Shown in pieces: positions 14,385 to 20,989 of a stretch of 20,989 nucleotides of DNA (the stretch's first letter is position 1; each line of letters starts with the position of its first letter). A model generated the notes under the pieces. It did not search any database. It was not told where the DNA came from and saw only the letters and a program-made list of their open reading frames with translations. Position numbers and translations under genes: made by a program. Source of the stretch: Phascolarctobacterium_A sp034086985 (lineage in GTDB: Bacteria > Bacillota > Negativicutes > Acidaminococcales > Acidaminococcaceae). The stretch is taken from contig JAXDZG010000007.1 in NCBI GenBank assembly GCA_034086985.1, positions 1-20,989 on the forward strand, written 5' to 3'.

Positions 14385-15890
14385 GTGCAAAAGGCAGAGC
14401 AAAATTTAACGCAGACTGCTGTCAAGAAAAACTTAAAGAAATTAACATTACTCCATTCCAACGATATGCACGGTGATTTTTTGGCCGAAAAAATAGATTG
14501 CAAGCTGGTGGGTGGTGTTTCTCTGCTCAGTGGCTATGTCAACAAGGTGCGGGCCGAAGAAAAAAATGTGCTCTATTGCATTGCTGGCGACATGTTCCGC
14601 GGCTCCGTTATCGACTCTGAATTCAAGGGTATTTCTACCATTGAGATTATGAATTTGCTGGGCCCGGACGTAGCCACCATTGGCAACCATGAGGTGGATT
14701 ATGGTATTCCCCATTTGCTCTTTTTAGAGAAGTGTGCCAACTTTCCCATTATCAATGCCAATTTCTATATTCGTACCAATTGCCGCCGCATGTTTGAATC
14801 CCACTATATTGCCGAAATTGACGGCATGAAAATCCTTTTCGTTGGCGTCATCACGCAGGATGTGTTGGCCCATACCCGCATGGAGGAATATATAGGCTCC
14901 TTTGTGGATATCACCGAAGCCGCCGAGGAGGTTGGCCGCATTTGCAATGCCTATAATGCCATTGATATTGACTTTACTGTGCTGCTAACCCATATTGGCT
15001 TTGAAGAGGATAAACAGCTGGCCGCTGCCCTTGACCCTGCCTGGGGCGTGGATGTAATTATTGGCGGACATTCCCATACCCTGCCAAAGGAACCAGCCCT
15101 AGTTAACGATATTTTGATTGTGCAGGCTGGCACAGGCACTGACCAAATAGGGCGCTTTGATATTATGGTGGACACGGATCGCAACGCAGTGGATACTTAT
15201 ACCTGGTCCACAGTGCCAATTACTGAGGAAACCTGTAGCCGGGACGAGGAAATGTATAATTTTATTATGCATTATAAGGAGATTACGGATAAAAAATATA
15301 ATCGCATTGTGACGCGCTTTGCTAAAGAGCTGACCCATCCCAGCCGCGTTCAGGAAACGGCCCTGGGTAATCTGGCTGCGGATGCCCTCTGCGACAGCCT
15401 GGGCGTGGATATGGCCCTGATGGGCTCCGGAGCCGTGCGCAGCAAGTCCATGGGGCCAGTAGTCCATTACAAGGATTATACCGAATGCTTCCCCTATGAC
15501 GAAGCTACCTACATGATTCATGTTACCGGCGCCCAATTGCAGCGTATGGTTAAGCGCTTCCTGCGGGAGGAGGCCTTTAGTGGTGCCCATACGGAATTTT
15601 ATCAGCTTTCGCATGGCCTGTGTGTGGTATGGAGCCGCAGCAAGCAGCAATTTAAGGAATTTACCTTTAATGGTGCGCCCCTGCCTGCCGATAAGATTTA
15701 TAAGGTAGCCCTTTCCAAATATCATTTCAGCAACCTCAAGGATTTTTTGGATATTAGCTTAGAGGAAATAGAGGCCAATGGTGGCTTTAAGATAGTGGCC
15801 ACCTCCTATAGGGATGTTATTGAAGAATATTTCTCCAGTCATCACCACTTGTATAGAGAAGTGGAGGGTAGGTTGGTTATTGAGCACTAA
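14385..15890 (+). CDS. Cytosolic bifunctional metallophosphatase/5'-nucleotidase (UshA/YunD type)
   Basis: The 501-residue protein has both domains of the UshA family. The N-terminal calcineurin-like metallophosphatase carries the metal ligands SNDMHGD (Asp27, His29), GDMF (Asp69), GNHE (Asn101, His102), THIG (His203) and GGHSHT (His229, His231). The C-terminal 5'-nucleotidase domain contains ALGNLAADAL and GSGAVRSK. Family members hydrolyse nucleotides or nucleotide sugars. Unlike UshA it has no signal peptide, so it should be cytosolic, as for B. subtilis YunD. The GTG start is supported by AAGGAGGGG upstream. It is more GC-rich than the plus-strand genes before it. It is the last gene before a strong bidirectional terminator. 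The exact substrate cannot be read from sequence. Confidence 0.9.
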   Translation: MQKAEQNLTQTAVKKNLKKLTLLHSNDMHGDFLAEKIDCKLVGGVSLLSGYVNKVRAEEKNVLYCIAGDMFRGSVIDSEFKGISTIEIMNLLGPDVATIGNHEVDYGIPHLLFLEKCANFPIINANFYIRTNCRRMFESHYIAEIDGMKILFVGVITQDVLAHTRMEEYIGSFVDITEAAEEVGRICNAYNAIDIDFTVLLTHIGFEEDKQLAAALDPAWGVDVIIGGHSHTLPKEPALVNDILIVQAGTGTDQIGRFDIMVDTDRNAVDTYTWSTVPITEETCSRDEEMYNFIMHYKEITDKKYNRIVTRFAKELTHPSRVQETALGNLAADALCDSLGVDMALMGSGAVRSKSMGPVVHYKDYTECFPYDEATYMIHVTGAQLQRMVKRFLREEAFSGAHTEFYQLSHGLCVVWSRSKQQFKEFTFNGAPLPADKIYKVALSKYHFSNLKDFLDISLEEIEANGGFKIVATSYRDVIEEYFSSHHHLYREVEGRLVIEH

Positions 15891-15930
15891 CGTAGTTTTT
15901 TAAGTAAGTCCTAAGAGTAAAACTAAAACC

Positions 15931-15980
15931 AAAAAGCTTCGGTGGAGCGCTTAAGTTTAGCGCTTCATCGAAGCTTTTTA
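15931..15980. terminator. Strong bidirectional terminator
   Basis: A 21-base stem (15931-15951 with 15959-15979, only G-T pairs as deviations) around a 7-base loop, flanked by A5 and T5 so that it can act on both strands. It separates the metallophosphatase (+) from the convergent gene at 16095 (-). It shares the AAGCTTCGG base with the hairpins at 2509 and 7763. Confidence 0.92.
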
Positions 15981-16094
15981 TTCTTGCGTTTTGTGTATCA
16001 TACAACTACAAATGTAGTATATTTTTATTCTGCCTGAAATGAGATAGGAAAAGGGTATCCGCTCAAATTTGCGGGCAATGGAAAACTCTGTGCC

Positions 16095-16757
16095 TTATGC
16101 CCAGGGGTCTTCGGAGGCCGGAATGCGAATGCCGCTGAGTAAGCCCTTGTAGTCCCACAGGAACCATTCGCCGGTGGAGCCCTTTTTGCGTAAGGTCATG
16201 GGACGGGGGCTATCGGCACCGCCGCAGGTAATTAAAAAGCGTGCATAGCCCTCCTGCTGGTAGGTATAGTCATTGGTTTGCACATCCACAGTATAGGGTT
16301 GGCTGGGAGTGTAATTGTTTTTAGGAGTTGCACCCTTAAAGTAGGAGCGCATGAGATAAGCTTTGCCGCGGAAACGGTCCTGTATGAACTGCTTGTCCGC
16401 ACCATTTAAGAGACGTGGCCCTAAGAGCACATTGAGCATGGCATAAGCATCCTCAGGGCTTTGCTCGTAACGAGCCAAAGCTGCCACTGCGTAGGCAGCT
16501 ACCTTCTGGGCATCGGTGCCTACAGCCACATCAGCTGCAGTCTGAGGTAAATCCTGAAAGGTTACTGTCTTATTACCCATTTGCTTCACCGCCTTGTTGA
16601 TGGCCTGATTAATCATATTATTAGTAGTCGTCGTTCTATTGTAGGAGCTGCTACGGCCAATATTGCCGAGGCTCCCTAAGCTTACAGCCTCCGCTGCCGG
16701 CATGTGCAGTGCAAGCACAGCTACCGCCACAGCCAAGTTCAAGAGTTTCTTTTGCAT
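16095..16757 (-). CDS. Exported DUF6935-like protein
   Basis: The 220-residue protein starts at the ATG at 16757, about 7 bases after AGGAGG; the ATG 18 bases earlier would contain that site. A signal peptide ends near Ala24. A Ser/Thr/Asn-rich spacer follows, then a domain (about 65-220) with ALARYEQSPEDAYAMLNVLL, YFKGATPKNNYTPSQPYTVD, GGADSPRPMTLRKK and WFLWDYKGLL near the end. From memory these match the DUF6935 family of unknown function; the name was not checked. It is 96 bases downstream of a lipoprotein gene on the same strand and ends before the bidirectional terminator at 15931. Confidence 0.82.
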   Translation of the reverse strand: MQKKLLNLAVAVAVLALHMPAAEAVSLGSLGNIGRSSSYNRTTTTNNMINQAINKAVKQMGNKTVTFQDLPQTAADVAVGTDAQKVAAYAVAALARYEQSPEDAYAMLNVLLGPRLLNGADKQFIQDRFRGKAYLMRSYFKGATPKNNYTPSQPYTVDVQTNDYTYQQEGYARFLITCGGADSPRPMTLRKKGSTGEWFLWDYKGLLSGIRIPASEDPWA

Positions 16758-16814
16758 GCAGTCGCCCTCCTTCATGTCTATATATAACGCACAAAGAGTT
16801 CGATTTAGACTCCT

Positions 16815-16829
16815 GTTACGAAACGTTAC
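16815..16829. other. GTTACG-AAA-CGTTAC element upstream of the DUF6935-like gene
   Basis: Its reverse complement differs from the palindrome at 2483-2497 at one of 15 bases. A further GTTCGTTAC lies at 16841-16849. The position 58 bases upstream of the start at 16757 would suit a regulator site, but the evidence is only the repeated motif. Confidence 0.3.
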
Positions 16830-16853
16830 ACGGAGTATCTGTTCGTTACTAAC

Positions 16854-17894
16854 TTACAGCTCCATAATCCAGAGCTTGTCCAGCTTTTCCTTATCGTTGG
16901 GGTTACCAGCAACCACCAGCACCTTATTGCGCTCAATGGTCGCCATGCTGATATAGGTAGTGTTCTTGCCGCCCACCTCGGAGAAGGTCAAAGCACCATG
17001 GCAGCGTCCGCTCTTTTTGTCGTACAGGTTAACCATAGCCTTGCCCTTGTCGCACATAATTACATATCTGTCGGTTACAACTACGTCACCCAGCATGCCG
17101 ATATAGCCCTTGTCTTGGGCGGGAGCATCCTTCTTATAGGAGGGTCCATAGAAAGTAACAAACTTATTGTTCTTGTCGTAGAATACGCCCCTGCCCACGC
17201 TGCGGCTTTCGATGGATTGGCCGAAGCAGTAGAAGCCATCCCTGTCACTCAGCAGCACTACATTGGCGCCAATATTATCCTTGCCACCACGGCGTACGGT
17301 GAATTCCGGACGCACCTCGCCCAGCTTCTTGGACACGACACCATTGGTCTTTAATTCTGCCTTAAAAACCTCATTTTGGTTCATATATACATAACCAGTG
17401 CGGTCATCCAATGCTTCTATTTGACGGAAATTGCCATAGGCCAGCACTTCCTTGTTTCCGGATTTAGCCAAGAAATAGGGACGGCTGTTCTTTACGAAGT
17501 ATACACCATAGCCGTTAGCAGAAATATGGGAGTGATCCCAAAGGCCGCTAGCAATGGCGGGATTATCCATGGTGATGGTCTTTTTATTAGCATCAATCAA
17601 GAGCTTTGCTAGGTATTTTTGCTCGTTCATAGCATAGAGGTACTTGCCATCAATGCTTAAGCGTTTAGGACGATTGTTTCTGTTTTGCAAGAAGAGCATG
17701 GCAGAGTTTTCAACCTTGTACATTTTGGCAGTGTAGCTACCAAATTTCAGCTCCGCATCAGCCTTCTTCACGCTGGTAGTAGCTGTAGTGGAGCCGCCGG
17801 AGGAAGAGTCCTTATCCTTGCTACCGCCGCAGCCAGCAACTACGCTACAAGCCAACAAGCCGATCATAATGCCATAGCTTAATTTTTTTAACAT
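16854..17894 (-). CDS. Lipoprotein, possibly beta-propeller-like, function unknown
   Basis: The 346-residue protein starts at 17894, about 9 bases after AAAGGAG; the ATG at 17903 is too close to that site. A lipoprotein signal ends VVAGC with Cys22 lipidated, followed by a Ser/Gly/Thr-rich linker (about 25-45). The mature domain is made of short repeating strands with turns such as SIDGKYLYAMNEQKYLAKL, DDRTGYVYMNQNEVFKA and TDRYVIMCDKGKAMVNLYD, a pattern often seen in beta-propellers. That fold is a guess from pattern only. No enzyme motif is seen. It is followed on the same strand by the DUF6935-like gene. Confidence 0.8.
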   Translation of the reverse strand: MLKKLSYGIMIGLLACSVVAGCGGSKDKDSSSGGSTTATTSVKKADAELKFGSYTAKMYKVENSAMLFLQNRNNRPKRLSIDGKYLYAMNEQKYLAKLLIDANKKTITMDNPAIASGLWDHSHISANGYGVYFVKNSRPYFLAKSGNKEVLAYGNFRQIEALDDRTGYVYMNQNEVFKAELKTNGVVSKKLGEVRPEFTVRRGGKDNIGANVVLLSDRDGFYCFGQSIESRSVGRGVFYDKNNKFVTFYGPSYKKDAPAQDKGYIGMLGDVVVTDRYVIMCDKGKAMVNLYDKKSGRCHGALTFSEVGGKNTTYISMATIERNKVLVVAGNPNDKEKLDKLWIMEL

Positions 17895-17939
17895 AAGTAA
17901 CATCTCCTTTTCACCCTAATATTTGTGATTGCATTTAAA

Positions 17940-17974
17940 GGGAGCCTTGGAAACAGGATTTCCTTCTGGCTCCC
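17940..17974 (-). terminator. Probable terminator of the right-hand operon
   Basis: On the minus strand GGGAGCC pairs with GGCTCCC, enclosing a second stem GGAAA/TTTCC with a 5-base loop. The downstream tract TTTAAAT is weak. It lies 13 bases after the stop of the small membrane protein and 46 bases before the start of the lipoprotein gene. Confidence 0.55.
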
Positions 17975-17986
17975 TCAAATCAATTT

Positions 17987-18292
17987 TTATTTTCGTTCAT
18001 GATGTACAGGATTTTCCTCAAAGCCGCTCCTGCCTGCGGAATAAGGATTCACATTGGGCAGGTCCTGGTTTCTTGGAAAGCCCTCAGCGCCGCTGCTCCA
18101 TGCCAAAACCGAGGTTATACTGAAGGCCATCAGCACCCAAAAAGCTGCCAAAACAGCTGCTGGATACCAGCTAAAGCCAAACAAATAGCTGATTGCCCAC
18201 AAAAGCAAGGCAATGAGACCCCACTCGCAGTTGAGCAATAAATTTGCCAAGAAACAGAGGAAGAAGCCATCGCCCGTATTCGCCTTACGCAT
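17987..18292 (-). CDS. Small membrane protein of the right-hand operon
   Basis: The 101-residue protein has AAAGGAGG directly upstream of its ATG, a strong translation signal. Two or three hydrophobic segments fill residues 9-65 (FFLCFLANLLL, GLIALLLWAISYLFGF and AAVLAAFWVLMAFS), followed by a polar tail containing GFPRNQDLPNVNPYSAGR. It starts 29 bases after the TPM gene and is the only member of the right-hand operon with no counterpart in the left-hand copy, where a terminator follows the TPM gene. It may be an accessory partner of the SPFH/TPM membrane complex. The family is not recognised. Confidence 0.75.
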   Translation of the reverse strand: MRKANTGDGFFLCFLANLLLNCEWGLIALLLWAISYLFGFSWYPAAVLAAFWVLMAFSITSVLAWSSGAEGFPRNQDLPNVNPYSAGRSGFEENPVHHERK

Positions 18293-18321
18293 ATTACCTC
18301 CTTTGGCCGCTACAGAGCTAA

Positions 18322-19101
18322 TTAGTAGCCGCCGCCACCGCCGCCATGATTATCATCACTGCTGCTCTCGGTCACAGAGCCGTCATCGCTGGAATCATTG
18401 CTCTTGGAGCGCGGCACAACACTCACATTGGTATACATATAGGTATCTTCGCTGACCAGCAAATTAAAGCTTTCCTTATTCAGGTAGGCATTGGCCTCCA
18501 CCTGCTGGCGCACGTTGCTCATGGATGCCATCAAGCTGCCACGATAGAGATAGGCACCGGCCAAACCGGCCACTAGAGCACCAACCAAAGCCATCAGGGG
18601 GAAGCCCTTTTCCGGTTTCCAGCCCTTACCATTCTTCTGGTAGTATCCTAAAAGCTCACCCGCCTTGGTAGCATACACCGTGTAGGCACCGGCATAATCA
18701 TTCTTTTTCAGATAGGGAACAAAGGCCTTGCTCATGTATTCCACGCCCTCGTTGCCCACTACAACATCCTTCAACTTCTTGTCAGTGCTGATATACCATT
18801 TGCGTTGGTCCACCACCTGCAGCAGTACAATGTTGCCGTTAGGACCATTATTATAGGCCTTGTCGATGAGCTGATTAGCAAAATCATCGGGCTTTTGGCT
18901 GCCAATGCTCTTGACAGTTACCACGCCCACTCGCACATTATATTTGTTCTCCACTTGTTGGAGGACACGGGCCACCTTAGCTCTATCTGCATTGGAGAGC
19001 AGCTTGGCATCGTCCATGATGCTGGGCACTGCCGCTAGGGCAGTTGCCGCACTGAGCAGCATTGCTGCCAGTAATGTGAAAATCAAAAATAATTTTTTCA
19101 T
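18322..19101 (-). CDS. TPM-domain membrane protein (YdjH/YgcG-like), second copy
   Basis: The 259-residue protein has a signal peptide (cleavage near Ala23), a TPM domain (about 28-150, with YNVRVGVVT, NQLIDKAYNNGPNGN and WYISTDKKLKDVV), a hydrophobic segment near 167-187, and a C-terminal Ser/Asp-rich region ending GGGGGGY. The start at 19101 follows AAGGAGG. It begins 13 bases after the zinc-ribbon gene. It is only about 55-60% identical by eye to the left-hand copy, most divergent in the last 60 residues, so the two TPM proteins may not be interchangeable. Confidence 0.85.
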   Translation of the reverse strand: MKKLFLIFTLLAAMLLSAATALAAVPSIMDDAKLLSNADRAKVARVLQQVENKYNVRVGVVTVKSIGSQKPDDFANQLIDKAYNNGPNGNIVLLQVVDQRKWYISTDKKLKDVVVGNEGVEYMSKAFVPYLKKNDYAGAYTVYATKAGELLGYYQKNGKGWKPEKGFPLMALVGALVAGLAGAYLYRGSLMASMSNVRQQVEANAYLNKESFNLLVSEDTYMYTNVSVVPRSKSNDSSDDGSVTESSSDDNHGGGGGGY

Positions 19102-19114
19102 TATGACAGCCTCC

Positions 19115-20218
19115 TTATAATACGAAATAGAGAATAGCAAAGGCTATAACGGCGCAAATAGCAAAGGCCATAGCACTGTAATTGCGCAGCTTGCCATAGT
19201 CGATGGGCAGGCTGCCCACAACCTTGCCCGTTTGGCCATTCATCATAAAGGTATAGGGCTCGTTATTATAGCGGGTAGTTAAAATCCACACAGGCACCAT
19301 GGCATAGTGCACAGCACTATCGCTTTTAACAACGGCGCAATCATCGGAGGGCTCCACGCCATCAAAGCCTTCAACGGTGCTAGCCAAGCACATTTTTGCG
19401 CTGGTGTTTACGCGCTCGTCGGCGCGGTCCACGGCAGCCTCGGCATCCACGTCATATTTATCTGCCAAGTAGCCTGTAAAGTAAGCACTGCTAAAGGGCA
19501 CCATTTCGCTATAATCAAAGGGCTCGATGCTTTCCATAAAGGTGTCATCCATTTTTTCGGAGCCATCCACAGGGATGCGCTCGAATTTCATGGTGCCGGC
19601 ACGCTGGCAGTTGTAGTAATCGGTGGTGGTGATGACTTCATCCTCGGTGGTCACCACGGTACTACGCTTGGCCTTATACATGCCCTGAGCATTGATATCC
19701 GCATCGAAAAGCCAGAAGGGAACGTACATTCCTTGGATAGCCTCCACGCGGTTATTGGCAGTGAAAGCATCCGGCAACAGCTTTTTGCCCTCGTAGAATT
19801 TCTTGAGAGCAGCCACAGCCTCTTCCTTGCTCTTTTTGAAGGGAATAATGAAGTCAGGCTTTAACATGCCGGCGAAGCGGCTGGGCAACATGGTGGGATT
19901 GCCACAGTAGCAGCATTCCGTTGCCATGGTGTTGCCATCGCTGACGATTTCGGCGCCGCAGCTGGAGCAGGTGAAGGCCTTCATCATTTCGGCCTCTTCC
20001 TTTTCCCACTCGTTGCCTGCAGCAGCGGTATCCCATTTTGCCTCCTTGGCGGCCTGAGCTTGTGCAGCCGCAGCCTCCTTCTTGGCGAACATTTCCTCAA
20101 CTGTTTTGATTTCCAGCTCTGTGCCACAATACTCGCAGGTTACTTTTTCCGCACCGGGAAGAAAGCTCAGAGGAGCACCGCAGCATAGGCATTTATAGCC
20201 AACACTGGTCTCAGCCAT
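19115..20218 (-). CDS. TFIIB-type zinc-ribbon protein with membrane anchor (YdjG-like), second copy
   Basis: The 367-residue protein has the same length as the left-hand copy when started at the ATG at 20218, which follows AGAGGTGAG; the in-frame GTG at 20227 lies inside that site. Zinc ribbons use Cys10/Cys13/Cys28/Cys31 and Cys84/Cys87/Cys102/Cys105. The middle part carries YVPFWLF, EPFDYSEMVPF, AMVPVWIL and NGQTGKVVGSLPIDYGK, and one membrane helix ends the chain. Identity to the left copy is about 80% in protein, with many silent differences. Unlike the left copy it is separated from the SPFH-tail gene by 144 bases containing a hairpin. Confidence 0.88.
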   Translation of the reverse strand: MAETSVGYKCLCCGAPLSFLPGAEKVTCEYCGTELEIKTVEEMFAKKEAAAAQAQAAKEAKWDTAAAGNEWEKEEAEMMKAFTCSSCGAEIVSDGNTMATECCYCGNPTMLPSRFAGMLKPDFIIPFKKSKEEAVAALKKFYEGKKLLPDAFTANNRVEAIQGMYVPFWLFDADINAQGMYKAKRSTVVTTEDEVITTTDYYNCQRAGTMKFERIPVDGSEKMDDTFMESIEPFDYSEMVPFSSAYFTGYLADKYDVDAEAAVDRADERVNTSAKMCLASTVEGFDGVEPSDDCAVVKSDSAVHYAMVPVWILTTRYNNEPYTFMMNGQTGKVVGSLPIDYGKLRNYSAMAFAICAVIAFAILYFVL

Positions 20219-20265
20219 AAAACTCACCTCTTCTTAAAATAGAAATAAACATATCTATGGGGAGT

Positions 20266-20307
20266 GGCGGAGGGTCGCGGGGTGTTGCTTTTGCGAGGGC
20301 CTCCGCC
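20266..20307 (-). other. GC-rich hairpin between the SPFH-tail and zinc-ribbon genes
   Basis: GGCGGAGG (20266-20273) pairs with CCTCCGCC (20300-20307), with an inner TCGC/GCGA stem (20275-20278 with 20293-20296). No T-run follows in the minus direction. The left-hand operon has only 17 bases at this junction and no such structure. It could set the ratio of the two products by RNA processing or pausing. Confidence 0.5.
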
Positions 20308-20362
20308 GATTACTATGGGGCGATTTTTGATATTCTTCTATAAATCGTTCAGAATGTGCCTA

Positions 20363-20989
20363 TTATTGAATATCTCTCTCATCGAACAAATCGCCGCACT
20401 CAGGGCAGAATTTGGGCGGATTCTTCGGATCAGGCGGAACCCAACCGCATTTGTCGCATTTATAGAGGGGCGCATCCGCCGGCTTCTTGGAGCCGCAGTT
20501 AGCGCAGAACTTGCCCTGGTTTACAGTGCCGCAGGAGCAGGTCCAGCCAGCAGGTGCTGCTGCTTGCTGGGGCTTGCCGCATTCAGCGCAGAATTTGCCG
20601 GTATTGCCAGCGTGACCACAGCTACAGGTCCAGCCAGCCTTGGGCTCTTCCTTGGGTTTGCCACAAGCACCACAGAATTTGCCGGTGTTGCCGCTTTGGC
20701 CACAGCTGCAGGTCCAGCCTGCGGGAGCAGCGGGAGCTGCGCCAGCCATGCCTTGGGGCGCACCGGGATAGCCGCCCTGTTGAGGATAGCCTTGGGGAGC
20801 ACCGGCATAGCCACCCTGAGGAGGATAGTCTTGAGGTCCATTGGGATAACCGCCTTGAGGAGGATAGCCTTGGGGGCCACCGGGATAGCCGCCTTGGGGA
20901 GGATAACCCATTTGTTGGTTAATGCCATTCATCATGTTAGCACCTTGCATACCGGCCATACCCATGCCCATGAAGCCCATCATAGCACC
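20363..20989 (-). CDS. SPFH/YdjI-like protein, C-terminal part, second copy (5' end missing)
   Basis: The frame is open to the end of the window, so this is again the tail of a larger SPFH-type protein. From the ATG at 20983 there is a Gly/Met-rich stretch, Tyr-Pro-Pro-Gln-Gly repeats, three WTCSCG...GKFC ribbons (WTCSCGQSGNTGKFCGACG, WTCSCGHAGNTGKFCAECG and WTCSCGTVNQGKFCANCG), and a fourth, rubredoxin-like knuckle (YKCDKCGW with PPKFCPECGDLF) that the left copy lacks. The outer 141 bases are identical to the left copy. The chain ends DERDIQ. The promoter and SPFH domain lie outside the window. Confidence 0.75.
   Translation of the reverse strand, partial: GAMMGFMGMGMAGMQGANMMNGINQQMGYPPQGGYPGGPQGYPPQGGYPNGPQDYPPQGGYAGAPQGYPQQGGYPGAPQGMAGAAPAAPAGWTCSCGQSGNTGKFCGACGKPKEEPKAGWTCSCGHAGNTGKFCAECGKPQQAAAPAGWTCSCGTVNQGKFCANCGSKKPADAPLYKCDKCGWVPPDPKNPPKFCPECGDLFDERDIQ
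20849..20989. repeat. Perfect inverted repeat, right arm (partner 1-141)
   Basis: The exact reverse complement of bases 1-141. It encodes the Gly/Met-rich linker and the first Tyr-Pro-Pro-Gln-Gly repeats of the second SPFH-tail gene. Confidence 0.97.

Noticed and set aside
1..20989. Insertion sequences, CRISPR arrays, tRNA or rRNA genes
   Set aside because: No transposase-like protein, no regularly spaced direct repeats with unique spacers, and no tRNA or rRNA signature were found on either strand. The Tyr-Pro-Pro-Gln-Gly repeats are coding.

Overview
The window reads as a piece of a Bacillota-type chromosome. Genes have strong AGGAGG-like ribosome binding sites, -10 boxes read TATAAT, terminators are U-tract hairpins, and exported proteins carry short signal peptides or lipoboxes. 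Gene content and mid-range GC would suit a gut member of the Negativicutes (for example Acidaminococcaceae), but no marker gene proves that. There are no rRNA or tRNA genes, transposases, phage genes or CRISPR arrays.

The layout is close to a mirror image. At the left end (1-2429, + strand) lies the C-terminal part of an SPFH-type protein with zinc ribbons, a TFIIB-type zinc-ribbon protein with a membrane tail, and a TPM-domain protein. This is the gene set of the Bacillus ydjG-ydjH-ydjI group. At the right end (20989-17987, - strand) the same three genes recur in inverted orientation, followed by a small membrane protein. The outermost 141 bases at the two ends are perfect reverse complements. 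Both SPFH genes run off the window, so their N-terminal domains are not seen.

Between the copies, a probable minus-strand operon (7556 to 2567) encodes an exported SH3-tailed protein, a MetQ/NlpA-like binding protein without a lipobox, an exported protein of unknown family, a third and divergent TFIIB-type zinc-ribbon protein with a multi-pass membrane domain, and a second SH3-like exported protein. From a shared divergent promoter region (7557-7940) a plus-strand series runs to 15890. It contains three exported SH3-tailed proteins, two lipoproteins, two further exported proteins of unknown family, and a cytosolic UshA/YunD-type metallophosphatase. Convergent to it are a DUF6935-like exported protein and a lipoprotein (16095-17894, - strand).

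Taken together this looks like an envelope-associated gene island bracketed by two copies of an SPFH/zinc-ribbon/TPM membrane module. Almost every protein is exported, lipidated or membrane-anchored. The best leads are the bracketing inverted operons with their assembly-relevant 141-base ends, the family of five exported SH3-tailed proteins, and a mirrored 29-base box that sits exactly 20 bases upstream of TATAAT in both divergent promoters. A joint function is inference only.
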